In this document: one piece after another, positions 56,174 to 64,000 of the stretch
How the letters are laid out: the number at the start of each line of letters is the position of its first letter
Position numbering within the stretch: position 1 is the first letter of the stretch
Source of the DNA: Cryptomeria japonica
Lineage: Eukaryota; Streptophyta; Pinopsida; Cupressales; Cupressaceae
Assembly (NCBI RefSeq): GCF_030272615.1
Contig: NC_081411.1
Span: 155,582,971-155,646,970 of the forward strand
DNA length: 64,000 nt
Direction: 5' to 3'
Position numbers and translations under genes: made by a program
Notes under the pieces: model-generated
What the model saw: the letters and a program-made list of their open reading frames with translations, nothing else
Databases searched by the model: none
Told to the model about the DNA's origin: nothing

Positions 56174-58175
56174 AAGACATCAAGTCTTATGAATCAAAAC
56201 ATACGATGCAACTTTATTGCATTGGTTAATATATTATTATTCTACCTTGAGATGTCTTTTATTAGTAAATCAATTTTACCTCCACAGAATATTGTTTTCT
56301 TCTTCAATAAAACGTATGTGCAATTGTTTCTATGTTGGCTTGCATTTTTCTAGCCTTTTATACAAGGAATTACCCAGCAAGGGTTGAATGTTTTGCCCAT
56401 TGTAGGAAGTCCTTTGCCTTGTTATATCCTAAGTTGTCAGGTTCCTAACACGGCATCTCATAAATTCAGATGGTAGCAATTGATTTGATCAGCATAACAG
56501 CAGTTAGTAGAAAGCTTGTAGTCTTATATGAAGACCAGCGCTGCCCCCCTTCTCCTCTCATCTGTATTTAGGAATATCACTTAAAACAGGATGCTTGATG
56601 TTTATGGTACTGCATAATTTTTGGGTATTAGAATATAAATAGTAGGTGTAGCAGTACAATGGGGAGCATAATGGTAACATGGCCTTTAGTTCTTTCATTT
56701 GTATCTCTTTGTAAGCCTGCTTTTGCATGTTGGAGATCTCTTTTTATGCTGTTTTGGGAGAACCTTCTTTACAGTGCATCTGGTATAACTGACAGTTTAC
56801 AATCGATGTGAACAAGCAAATCTCTGTAGACTTTGATTGATTTCATTTGTTCTGTTTTAAATGACATATATTGAAATGTTAGAAGGTTGAAGAGGCTTGT
56901 GAGAAAAAAATTAACCATTGGTTTCGATCTCCCTGCTCCTGTTTGGCAAACACCTATCAGCTCACCATTGCATGAAAAAAGCATGCAATTGCTAGTTATA
57001 GTTTCTCAGGTTACAATAGTGGAGTAACCAATATTTTTCTTCTCGCTAACCTATTGCCCGAGACTCGTTTATGACAAACCGATTCCAAACTTCAAAACAT
57101 ATTCCAAAAGTTTCATGCTTCATTTGACGTAAAAGTTACCTCCACAAAATTCTTGTTGGAATTTTTATATTAACTTCTATTTAAAAAATTAACACATTTG
57201 TAAGTTGTACAGCTCAATAATGTGTCCCATTTCAATGGCAACATATATTTTGATGTATTTCTTTAAAACTTCAATTCTTAGTTAAGATTTTATTTAAAAC
57301 TTCAATTCTTAGTTAAGATTTTATTTTTTACTGTTAATTTTTTGCAGATTTCTTTTCGTATCTTTGATAATAGAATATTATCAACCTTAACTTTTGGAAT
57401 TAATGATTTATTTGTAATTTTTTTTCAGAATATACATAGTAAGATCTACAAAATGAGATATATATAAGGTCAAGTTTATATATATATAATTTGCATCAAA
57501 GTGATGTCATGTATGTGATATTTTTGACTAAACAAGTTTTGCTGGATCAAATCTAAATAGAATACCTTTTTTTTTTTTTGGAAATGACTTTTTAGTTAAA
57601 TGGCTAGATGAAATCCATTTTGAAAATCCATTTTGAACACATTTTTTTTGTTATAACTGACCTTTAATTAGAAATACTTAAAATTGAGTTTACTAAAAAT
57701 CAGAATAACACATTTTTATACTTTCATCTTGCCAATAGTCTCTTGTAAAATCATTCCTTGTCCCTACTACGATCTAAGTAGACTCAAATGACCAATTTTA
57801 AAATTTAGCTTATTGCATAGCAGACATTGACTCAATTCTCTATTTTCATGACGAAAATAATAATAGAATAATTTCCCAATTTTCTTGATTTTATATGGAA
57901 CACTTTATCACGTGATTTACTGTTGCCTTGAGAGGATTTGCTAATGGAGAAAACATGAGGAAATATTCATTTCTTGCTAAAAAAGAAATTTTTTTAAGAG
58001 ATGTTTGTTATATAGAAAGTGTGTTTATAACTTTGGGAGGATAGTCTCCTCAGTTGAACGCTCCCTTGACATTTTAATAGAGGAAAAATAAAAATAAAAA
58101 GAGATGGTTGTATCATCATTAACTTATTACCTACATCAACATTTGGAAATTTAAAATGTTCAAGAAGAATTTTGA
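56174..58175. other. Intergenic stretch
   Basis: No coding signal or RNA gene found. Contains the 31-bp tandem repeat listed separately. Confidence 0.4.
57262..57323 (+). repeat. 31-bp tandem duplication
   Basis: Two perfect units (57,262-57,292 and 57,293-57,323), each starting TTTAAAACTTCAATTC. Confidence 0.95.
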
Positions 58176-58510
58176 TATCATGTAGATAAATTTAAATTGT
58201 CAGAAAAGGGCAGAGACTAAGTTTTGACACAAATCCTTAAATTTAAGAAACAAACAAATCTCTAAGATTGCAATTCAGCTTTGCCAATCACCGACAGTAC
58301 ATAGCGGAAGCAAAACACAAACTGTAGATGTGCAATATTATTTCTTGGTTTCTTTTAAACTGAAAATAAAACTTTTTACAAATAAACGAACTACAAACTG
58401 ATTACAGAACTTGAAAGCATTCTAGAGCCACTCCAAATTATATGCTTGGAACTTCTCAGAGCTCTCTCGCTAACACGTTGCTCATTTGGAGCTACTTGTG
58501 CTTGGAGCAA
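58176..58510 (+). repeat. Dispersed repeat R1, uninterrupted copy
   Basis: Matches 27,356-27,658 followed directly by 42,034-42,090. CTCAG at 58,455-58,459 is the single counterpart of the CTTAG duplicated around the copia element, so this copy shows the pre-insertion arrangement. The family is unnamed. Confidence 0.78.
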
Positions 58511-58517
58511 GATAGAT

Positions 58518-58581
58518 CAGTATGTACTCATTACAGGGCTATTAATTTTCAGTATGTACTCATTACAGAGGTATTAATTTT
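58518..58581 (+). repeat. 32-bp tandem duplication
   Basis: Two near-perfect units (58,518-58,549 and 58,550-58,581), each starting CAGTATGTACTCATTACAG. Confidence 0.93.
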
Positions 58582-59219
58582 TGTAACCCTTAATTCAACT
58601 AGCCATATCGTGGTGTCCTAACCTTTCAATTTGGTTGTTCATACTAAAGTAATATTGATTGGAAAATGATGGTATTTTAGCTTGGATTTCACGTGGATTT
58701 AAGATACAATATAGACAAATCTTTAACAATCTATTATTTTTTATTCTTTAAAGAACTCAATGAAATATACATAATCCTATATCATAACCCTTTCTATATT
58801 GTTGTTAAAACACGACAATTATAGGAAACAAAAGAGGATTTTTGAGCTAGTAAATACATAACAAATATGATCACCTAAATTATTAGAGAGGCAGAAGCAT
58901 CTTGAATAATTCCAAACCAATATCTAATTTGTTGAGATCCTCTTATATTAAAAAAACCAGAAAACTATTTATTTGCATAGAAATTTCCTACTAATAATCT
59001 GAACAGAAGTATTCACCCATATATAAAATTGATGATTGATGTGTTACAGCTTTCTGTCAAAATTGAAGTGGTTCTTATTCTTTAAAGAGAAATTGGATTT
59101 ATGGAGATTTCTTGACTAAAACTGTCAGAAAAAAATTTGCAAATAAATACATTTTAATTATGTTTGAACTTTAATTGGTAGCACCCTATAACTTGCTGGA
59201 ACATACAATCGCCAATCAA
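58582..59219. other. Intergenic stretch
   Basis: AT-rich; no feature seen. Confidence 0.4.
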
Positions 59220-59440
59220 CTATACAAATTCTAATATAATAATGAGAATGTCAAAAATACAACATATGCCTCTAGTCCAAGTAAACCACCCTATTAATAA
59301 TGCTTTATGAGTCATACCAGTAACACTGAGTTCTAAATTTCCTAAAAGATTCTGTACTGTTAATTTGAATCTCCATGTTTTTTTTTTATCAAACTTCAGT
59401 TGACAAATCCTCCAATAATTACACATTTCATTAATCAGCC
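59220..59440 (-). other. Possible 3' exon next to the BTB gene
   Basis: The minus strand has a pyrimidine-rich tract ending TTGCTGCAG, a good 3' splice site. It is followed by about 70 open codons that read like protein: C-N-Y-W-R-I-C-Q-L-K-F-D, W-R-F-K-L-T-V-Q-N-L-L-G-N and H-K-A-L-L-I-G-W-F-T-W. It ends in TAG. It lies about 60 bp below the BTB stop. A convincing donor site within the BTB frame was not found, so it may be an alternative last exon, a separate relic, or chance. Confidence 0.28.
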
Positions 59441-59497
59441 CTGCAGCAATATAAGTGAAAAAACAAAAATCCAGAATTTGAAGTCATGTTTAAGTCT

Positions 59498-60722
59498 TCA
59501 TTGCGCATCGCTGAGTCCCGAGACTGCTAGCCATGTTGCATCAATCAACCACTGACAAGATATCTTTGTGTATCCAGATCCCTTTAAAGAGTTTTTCCAA
59601 AACATATATAGTGCTTTCTGGTCATAAGGAGGAAGGGTCCCTACCACTTTAGTAACACCCTCAACAAATCTTTGAGAGCCATCATAGCAATTGTTATAGG
59701 AATTTAACATGTTACAAATCTGAAATGCCATAACTGGTACCCATATTCTCAGAAAAGAAATTCGAAGACTTTGGAACAATTATATCACCATTTGCCAAAC
59801 CCTTTAAAAATCTGTCCACTAAAATTTGTAGTAGATAATTTGAGAATGATTGGGAACGAGCTCGGTCGGAATAGAGAAATTCACCTTTGTGAAGCAATAT
59901 GTCACCTAATTGTAAGTCTTCCACAAACATTTTGAATGCAGTTTTAAATATTTCAATATTGCAAAGCTTAGTAATGTCTACTAGCCACAACAGATGATTA
60001 CAGTCACCAGCAATGTCAAATTCTTGAGATTTTTTAATACCCTCAATTTTGAGACTAAATTCATTTATAATTGCGTCTCTACATACTTCTTGCATAGGAG
60101 GAAATGCATTGCCTTGAAAAATTTTACTGAGTTGTTGCTCCATGATAAGCCGAGACATAGAAAGGGGTATTGAATTTTTCCCTATATCAGATAACATTTG
60201 TGGCAATTTCTTCTTGAAGAGCTCTATCTTTTCAGTAGTAAAAGAGTTGGAAATTTCAAGTCTTGCAGATAAATCGGCAGAATCACTTACTTGCAAAAGT
60301 GATAGTAAAGAGTTGATCTTGATTGATTGTTGCCGAGTCCACGGAACTGCTTCCAGATAATGCATGCAAGCCTGCGTGCCTTCTTCAAAGAGTAATTCAG
60401 AAGCAATGGGAAAAATATCCAGAGCTTCATCTACCCCAGAGAAATGAATGCCTCTCCCCTTGTAAGATGAATACATGAAGCTAATACACTTTATATAATC
60501 CTCAGCAAGGCCATTGGGAATGACAGTTATTTTTATTTCAGGAGGAGAAATATGTAAAGACCACCTCTCAGAGAGCCTGGCCTCAAAAAATTTGGATTTG
60601 CTCAAAACATGAGAATGTAAGTAAACAGGATTACCCTTATATTCAACACCGTTGGCACAAATTATCTGTAATATAACATCGCCGTCATTCTTATCCCCAA
60701 TTTCCAAGGAATGGGCGTCCAT
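59498..60722 (-). CDS. BTB/POZ domain protein with one apparent frameshift
   Basis: Starts at the ATG at 60,722. The BTB fold (about residues 12-115) reads G-D-V-I-L-Q-I-I-C-A-N-G-V-E-Y-K and L-H-S-H-V-L-S-K-S-K-F-F-E-A-R-L-S. It continues with L-E-A-V-P-W-T-R-Q-Q and L-L-S-L-L-Q, a pattern I associate with the plant At1g63850-like BTB family. Such proteins usually act as Cullin-3 ligase adaptors. The first frame (336 aa) stops at 59,712. Family-like sequence continues in another frame with I-S-F-L-R-I-W-V-P-V-M and L-P-P-Y-D-Q-K-A-L-Y-M-F-W-K-N-S-L-K-G-S-G-Y to 59,498. The switch lies near 59,750-59,765. It may be a real 1-nt indel, an assembly error or a hidden splice. Otherwise the gene is well preserved and has a TATA box. 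Confidence 0.82.
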
Positions 60723-60776
60723 TGCAGCTTGCGATTTAAGGAATGGAATTCAGATTTGAAGTCGAAATCTAATCTT

Positions 60777-60785
60777 CTATTTATA
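60777..60785 (-). promoter_or_regulatory. TATA box of the BTB gene
   Basis: The minus strand reads TATAAATAG, 55 bp above the ATG. A start site about 30 bp downstream would give a 5' UTR of roughly 25-30 nt. Confidence 0.6.
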
Positions 60786-61239
60786 CGGAATTGGAATCTC
60801 ATGGGTCTTTTTTAAATTGGAATTTGAATCGATAAGAGCTAATCGTATTTTAGGGCTTTATAACTTATCAACAGAAAATGGGGATAGTTTGCCAGAGAGA
60901 GGAGTCTCCTCCAACACCAATTTTGTAGGAATGAACCAGAGAAGCAGAAGTCTCGAAAAACAATTTATTACATTCACGCCGTAACTCCAAGTTTTAATAG
61001 TCTATAACTCGAAGTTTTGAGTGATGGAATGTGAATGTAAAGTGATCTAGTCCAAGAGTTTTTGCTGCATTAAGGTAGTTTGTAAGTTAAGATGATTTGT
61101 ATTATTTTATAATTATTATTCGAGATATCTACAATGACATCAAAATATCTGTAAACAAAAATTCATTTTTGAAATAATTTGACATGCAAATGACAGCTAA
61201 ATGTATGAAATATGTCATGTTTAAGTTTTTGGAGATGTT
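60786..61239. other. Upstream region of the BTB gene
   Basis: Spacer between the BTB promoter and the TRIM-like element; no other feature seen. Confidence 0.4.
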
Positions 61240-61244
61240 ATTTT

Positions 61245-61482
61245 TGTTGGATATATGAAGCCCAACAGCCACATGGTTGTTTGTCGTCCCCAGAAGACTC
61301 TTCATTTCATATCTAAGATGTCTCTATAAATGACTGAGTGCAGTCATGTATGATTGTAGTATTGGATATTGCTGCGTTTTTGGTGGACGTAGCCACTTAG
61401 TGGTGAACCACGTTAAACCTTGTGTTGTGTGTTTTCTTTTCTGCTATTTTGTTTTCGCTTCTCTACTCTTTTAATCTTCACA
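61245..61482 (+). repeat. 5' LTR of the TRIM-like element
   Basis: Starts TGTTGGATAT, ends CTTCACA. TATAAAT at 61,325-61,331 is a likely promoter. Compared with the 3' LTR it lacks 17 bp around 61,376. Confidence 0.93.
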
Positions 61483-61484
61483 AT

Positions 61485-61496
61485 TGGTATCAAAGC
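61485..61496 (+). promoter_or_regulatory. Initiator-Met tRNA primer binding site (TRIM-like element)
   Basis: TGGTATCAAAGC two bases after the 5' LTR, one mismatch from the standard site. Confidence 0.92.
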
Positions 61497-61518
61497 TATG
61501 GTGAACTATTGAGCAAAG

Positions 61519-62238
61519 ATGGGATCCGATTGTATAGTTGATCCTGGATATGAGTGCCCTTACTTTGTGTTTGATCCTGGAGTTGGGTGTTTTTATGTTA
61601 TCAATAAACAAGCTGAAGTTTCAAATGATGAGGCCGAATCAGTCATCGAAAAATTTCTTGGCAGTCTAGACTCGATAGAGAGTGATGTCTAAGTGGAGGA
61701 TGAAATCAAACGTCATTGGTGGGATGGTTGGAAAAAGGAGGAGACTTCAGTTGAAGAAGAAGAGGGTTTGTTGTATTCGTTGTTTGAAGAAGAGACTGGT
61801 TTGTTTCCCTTCCAAGATGAGGAGGATGTAGTCTCGAATCTAGCGAATGAGGATGACCCTGAAGAAGAACAGGCAGAGTGCAAAAGTGATGATTTATTGT
61901 TGCAGATTGCAGCAGTAGAGGCAGAGTGGAATGCATTGATTGCACGCTCCTCTCCCATGCCTTCAAACCGAGGAGTTGGGTGTAATTGTGGTGTATATGG
62001 ACAGGCTAATCTTTTTGGTGAATCGGTTGGGCTTTGGTGCAGACATTGCCAAGCTTTGGCTCCCGAAAATGCTACGGATGTAATGGTCCTCAAAGGAGAA
62101 GTTGCTTTGGCAACAATCGTTGCTGGTCATATTGAAGAAGTTTCGGTTGCAAAGAAGGGGAGCATCGATGTTGTTGACTATAATAGAAGAATATATTTTG
62201 AACTTGTCGAATCTAGTGTTCTTGGTTATGGAATATAG
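61519..62238 (+). pseudogene. Unknown ORF inside the TRIM-like element, one in-frame stop
   Basis: From the ATG at 61,519 the frame runs 240 codons to 62,238, with one TAA at 61,690-61,692 (codon 58) that splits it into 57 and 181 codons. The N-terminal part has D-P-G-Y-E-C-P-Y-F-V-F-D-P-G-V-G-C-F. The middle is acidic: K-K-E-E-T-S-V-E-E-E-E-G and E-D-D-P-E-E-E-Q. The C-terminal part has paired Cys: G-C-N-C-G-V-Y-G and L-W-C-R-H-C-Q-A-L. No family is recognised, and it does not look like gag. TRIMs usually lack ORFs, so it may be a captured host sequence or a remnant of a parent element. Open reading continues in pieces beyond 62,238. Confidence 0.6.
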
Positions 62239-62416
62239 GGTCAATTTGTGCCTGGAAGATTAGTAGGAGAAGATGTTTATAACTCTGATTTAATTTTTAG
62301 AAGATTAAACCTCAGTGTTCATGAACAAGACTTTGCAAAATTAAAGTCTTGCCAACTGATTGTAGTATGAGCTTTGGAATGGAGATGCAGGGAGTGTTAC
62401 AGGCTGTGTCGGTTGG

Positions 62417-62432
62417 ACTTCACGGGGGAGAT
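62417..62432 (+). promoter_or_regulatory. Polypurine tract of the TRIM-like element
   Basis: CGGGGGAGAT lies directly before the 3' LTR start TGTTGG. It resembles the copia polypurine tract at 29,086-29,098. Confidence 0.85.
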
Positions 62433-62687
62433 TGTTGGATATATGAAGCCCAACAGTCACATGGTTGTTTGTCTTCCCCAGAAGACTCTTCATTTCATAT
62501 CTGAGATGTCTGTATAAATGACTGAGTGCAGTCATGTATGATTGTAGTATTGGTTATTGCTTAATAAGAATTCTCCCTGCGTTTCTGGTGGACGTAGCCA
62601 CTTAGTGGTGAACCACGTTAAACCTTGTGTTGTGTGTTTTCTTTTCTGTTGTTTTGTTTTCGCTTCTCTGCTCTTTTAATCTTCACA
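62433..62687 (+). repeat. 3' LTR of the TRIM-like element
   Basis: The downstream LTR, 17 bp longer than the 5' copy because of a TTAATAAGAATTCTCCC segment. It ends CTTCACA, followed by the ATTTT target duplication. Confidence 0.93.
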
Positions 62688-62692
62688 ATTTT

Positions 62693-63470
62693 ATATTCCA
62701 AATAAAATAGAACTTTAATGGATTTCTATTCTTGATAATTTAATATTTTAGAAGAACGTTTATTTTATAGATGATTTTCTAGTGATATTTTACATATATT
62801 TTTTAAATATAGGTATATTAATTAATTTCTATCAAAAGAATTGTAAGAAATTTAAATAGTTAATAATAAACTTCCTTTAAGAATATTAATTGAGAATTAT
62901 AAATATGAGTTATAAATATGAATTTTTAGTGAGGATTAAGAGTGGTGGAACGAAAGAATTGTAGGTAATTTAAATAGTTAATAATTTATAAATCATAATT
63001 TAAAATTATTTTTATTAAACAATATTTATCATATAAATTTTTTAATTAAAAATATTTATTGATAATATGAGTTATAAATATGAATTTTTTTAACAATCAT
63101 TCAAACGTCAATTATTTTTTTAACTATAAAAAAAAGTTGTCAATATTGATTAATATGGAAATTTTAAACACAAGGTAAATGCTAGATTTTTTAACTATAT
63201 CAAATAAAGCAAAAAAGTAAATCTCCTTTCTTATTGAATAGGATGATTTTCTATTGTTGACCAACTTTCTATTTTGAATATTTTTTTAAAATATACCAAT
63301 TTATCATGTCCAAAATATTCTCTATATAAAATATGTAACCTATTTTTGAATAGTTGCAAGGTGATTGAATTAATTGCTTATATTTATATTAATTTAAAAA
63401 AACAAATATGATAAAAAAAAAATTTAAAAAATATTTTAATATTATTAATTGGCAAGCACCCGTTTTCAGT
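62693..63470. other. Very AT-rich spacer
   Basis: Long A/T runs with no coding signal. The word TATGAGTTATAAATATG recurs with small changes near 62,900 and 63,068. Confidence 0.5.
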
Positions 63471-63474
63471 AATG

Positions 63475-64000
63475 ATTCTATTTCCCACCCCTACTCTCAC
63501 TCTTGAAATGAAGGGCCCGCTAAGACTCCCTATTCTGAGTGAGAGCGATGCCGAATTGTAACCCAGTCAGTGAACTGGACCGTCCGTTTTCTCTTCCCTA
63601 TCAACTTTACCGCCTTCTTTCTTTTCTTTGCTAGCCTAATTAGTTAGGCAAGCATCCGTCTTTATTTCTTTCCCTGCTCCACCAGGAAGCGAGCATATAG
63701 TAAAGCACCCCCCCTCCCGATTAGTAACTTAAAGGTCAGAACCCTATGGGAATTCTCCCCCAGTAAGGTAAGTGTCCTCCCTCTTTCCGACCTTGTGTTT
63801 TAAAAGCCAAGCCAATCGCCCTGTCTTCCAATGTTACCCTTTTATAGATAAGATCCATAGAAAGCAATTGTGAGGGCTAACTCAGGGAATCATCCTGCCC
63901 GAAGGTCTTCATCAATGAGAAGGCTTGGTTTAGACCGAAGCTACTCCTTTCTCGATTCTATACGTCACATGGTAGGGGTAGGCATGTGACATATAGAATC
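63475..64000. other. Organelle-like segment, possibly a mitochondrial insertion (NUMT)
   Basis: Composition changes sharply at about 63,475, from AT-rich DNA to roughly half GC (for example 63,541-63,600). The style (CCC/GGG runs, AGCGAGCATATAGTAAAGC, GAACCCTATGGGAATTC) resembles plant mitochondrial intergenic sequence. No gene was recognised. The segment continues past the window. Confidence 0.4.
63954..64000. repeat. 18-bp inverted repeat at the window end
   Basis: GATTCTATACGTCACATG (63,954-63,971) pairs with 63,983-64,000 with one mismatch, around an 11-nt loop. It forms a stable hairpin inside the organelle-like segment. Confidence 0.85.

Larger units (their letters stand above)
61245..62687 (+). 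mobile_element. TRIM-like LTR retrotransposon carrying an unknown ORF
   Basis: A complete 1,443-bp element bounded by LTRs of 238 bp (61,245-61,482) and 255 bp (62,433-62,687), with the perfect target duplication ATTTT (61,240-61,244 and 62,688-62,692). It has an initiator-Met primer binding site, a polypurine tract and a TATA box in each LTR. The internal 950 bp hold no gag or pol motif but one ORF of 240 codons with a single stop. The LTRs differ at nine positions plus a 17-bp indel, about 4 percent, so it is much younger than the other elements here. Size and structure fit TRIM elements, which depend on enzymes from other elements. Confidence 0.92.

Noticed and set aside
55724-56353. 209-residue plus-strand ORF
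   Set aside because: Antisense to the coiled-coil frame and it crosses the retroposon edge at 56,158, so it is a chance composite.
61706-62244. Minus-strand ORFs over the TRIM interior
   Set aside because: Antisense shadows of the plus-strand frame, which starts with an ATG in the element's own orientation.
61245-62687. Direct repeats as a simple tandem duplication
   Set aside because: TG...CA ends, PBS, PPT and ATTTT duplications show an LTR element.
1-64000. tRNA, rRNA or CRISPR features
   Set aside because: None seen. The tRNA-like sequences are primer binding sites, and the only evenly spaced repeats are microsatellites or short tandem duplications.

Overview
The window is plant nuclear DNA, most likely from a gymnosperm such as a conifer (inference). 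It is AT-rich, gene-poor and packed with decayed LTR retrotransposons (Ty3/gypsy and Ty1/copia) and plant-type LINEs that carry DUF4283 plus zinc-knuckle ORF1s. It also holds a short run of the plant telomere heptamer TTTAGGG. Only two convincing host genes are visible: an intact single-exon F-box gene (19,613-20,818, +) and a BTB/POZ gene (59,498-60,722, -) whose reading frame shifts once near its 3' end.

Layout. 0.3-0.8 kb: a LINE ORF2 tail (+). 1.6-6.4 kb: a Tat-like gypsy element (-), cut inside its integrase zinc finger, with an extra RNase H domain between protease and reverse transcriptase. 7.3-10.3 kb: a long decayed ORF (-) of unknown family. 11.2-12.8 kb: a gag-protease remnant of a second gypsy element (-). 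14.7-16.1 kb: TA/TG microsatellites split by a solo LTR. 19.6-20.8 kb: the F-box gene. 21.5-24.0 kb: a 5'-truncated LINE (-). 25.4-26.3 kb: a direct duplication. 27.7-42.0 kb: a copia element (-) whose 5' LTR was split by a LINE (+), whose ORF1 was in turn split by a copia solo LTR (+). 42.9-50.6 kb: a gypsy-like element (-) with both LTRs, gag and protease but no visible reverse transcriptase, with another solo LTR inside gag. 50.7-51.0 kb: a hairpin MITE. 51.1-52.4 kb: degenerate repeats. 53-59 kb: mostly unassigned, with a short retroposon encoding a coiled-coil protein. 59.2-60.8 kb: the BTB gene with a TATA box. 61.2-62.7 kb: a 1.44-kb TRIM-like LTR element carrying an unrecognised 240-codon ORF. 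63.5-64.0 kb: a stretch that resembles plant mitochondrial DNA.

The insertion history can be read from target-site duplications. CTTAG flanks the copia element, a 16-bp duplication flanks the LINE, CGTTA/CGTTT flanks its solo LTR, GAGAT/AAGAT flanks the third gypsy element, GTTGG/ATTGG and ATATG/ATATG flank the two related solo LTRs, a 15-bp duplication flanks the coiled-coil retroposon, and ATTTT flanks the TRIM. A related repeat at 58.2-58.5 kb preserves the uninterrupted version of the copia target. No tRNA, rRNA or CRISPR feature was seen. All family assignments come from reading motifs by eye; no database search was possible.
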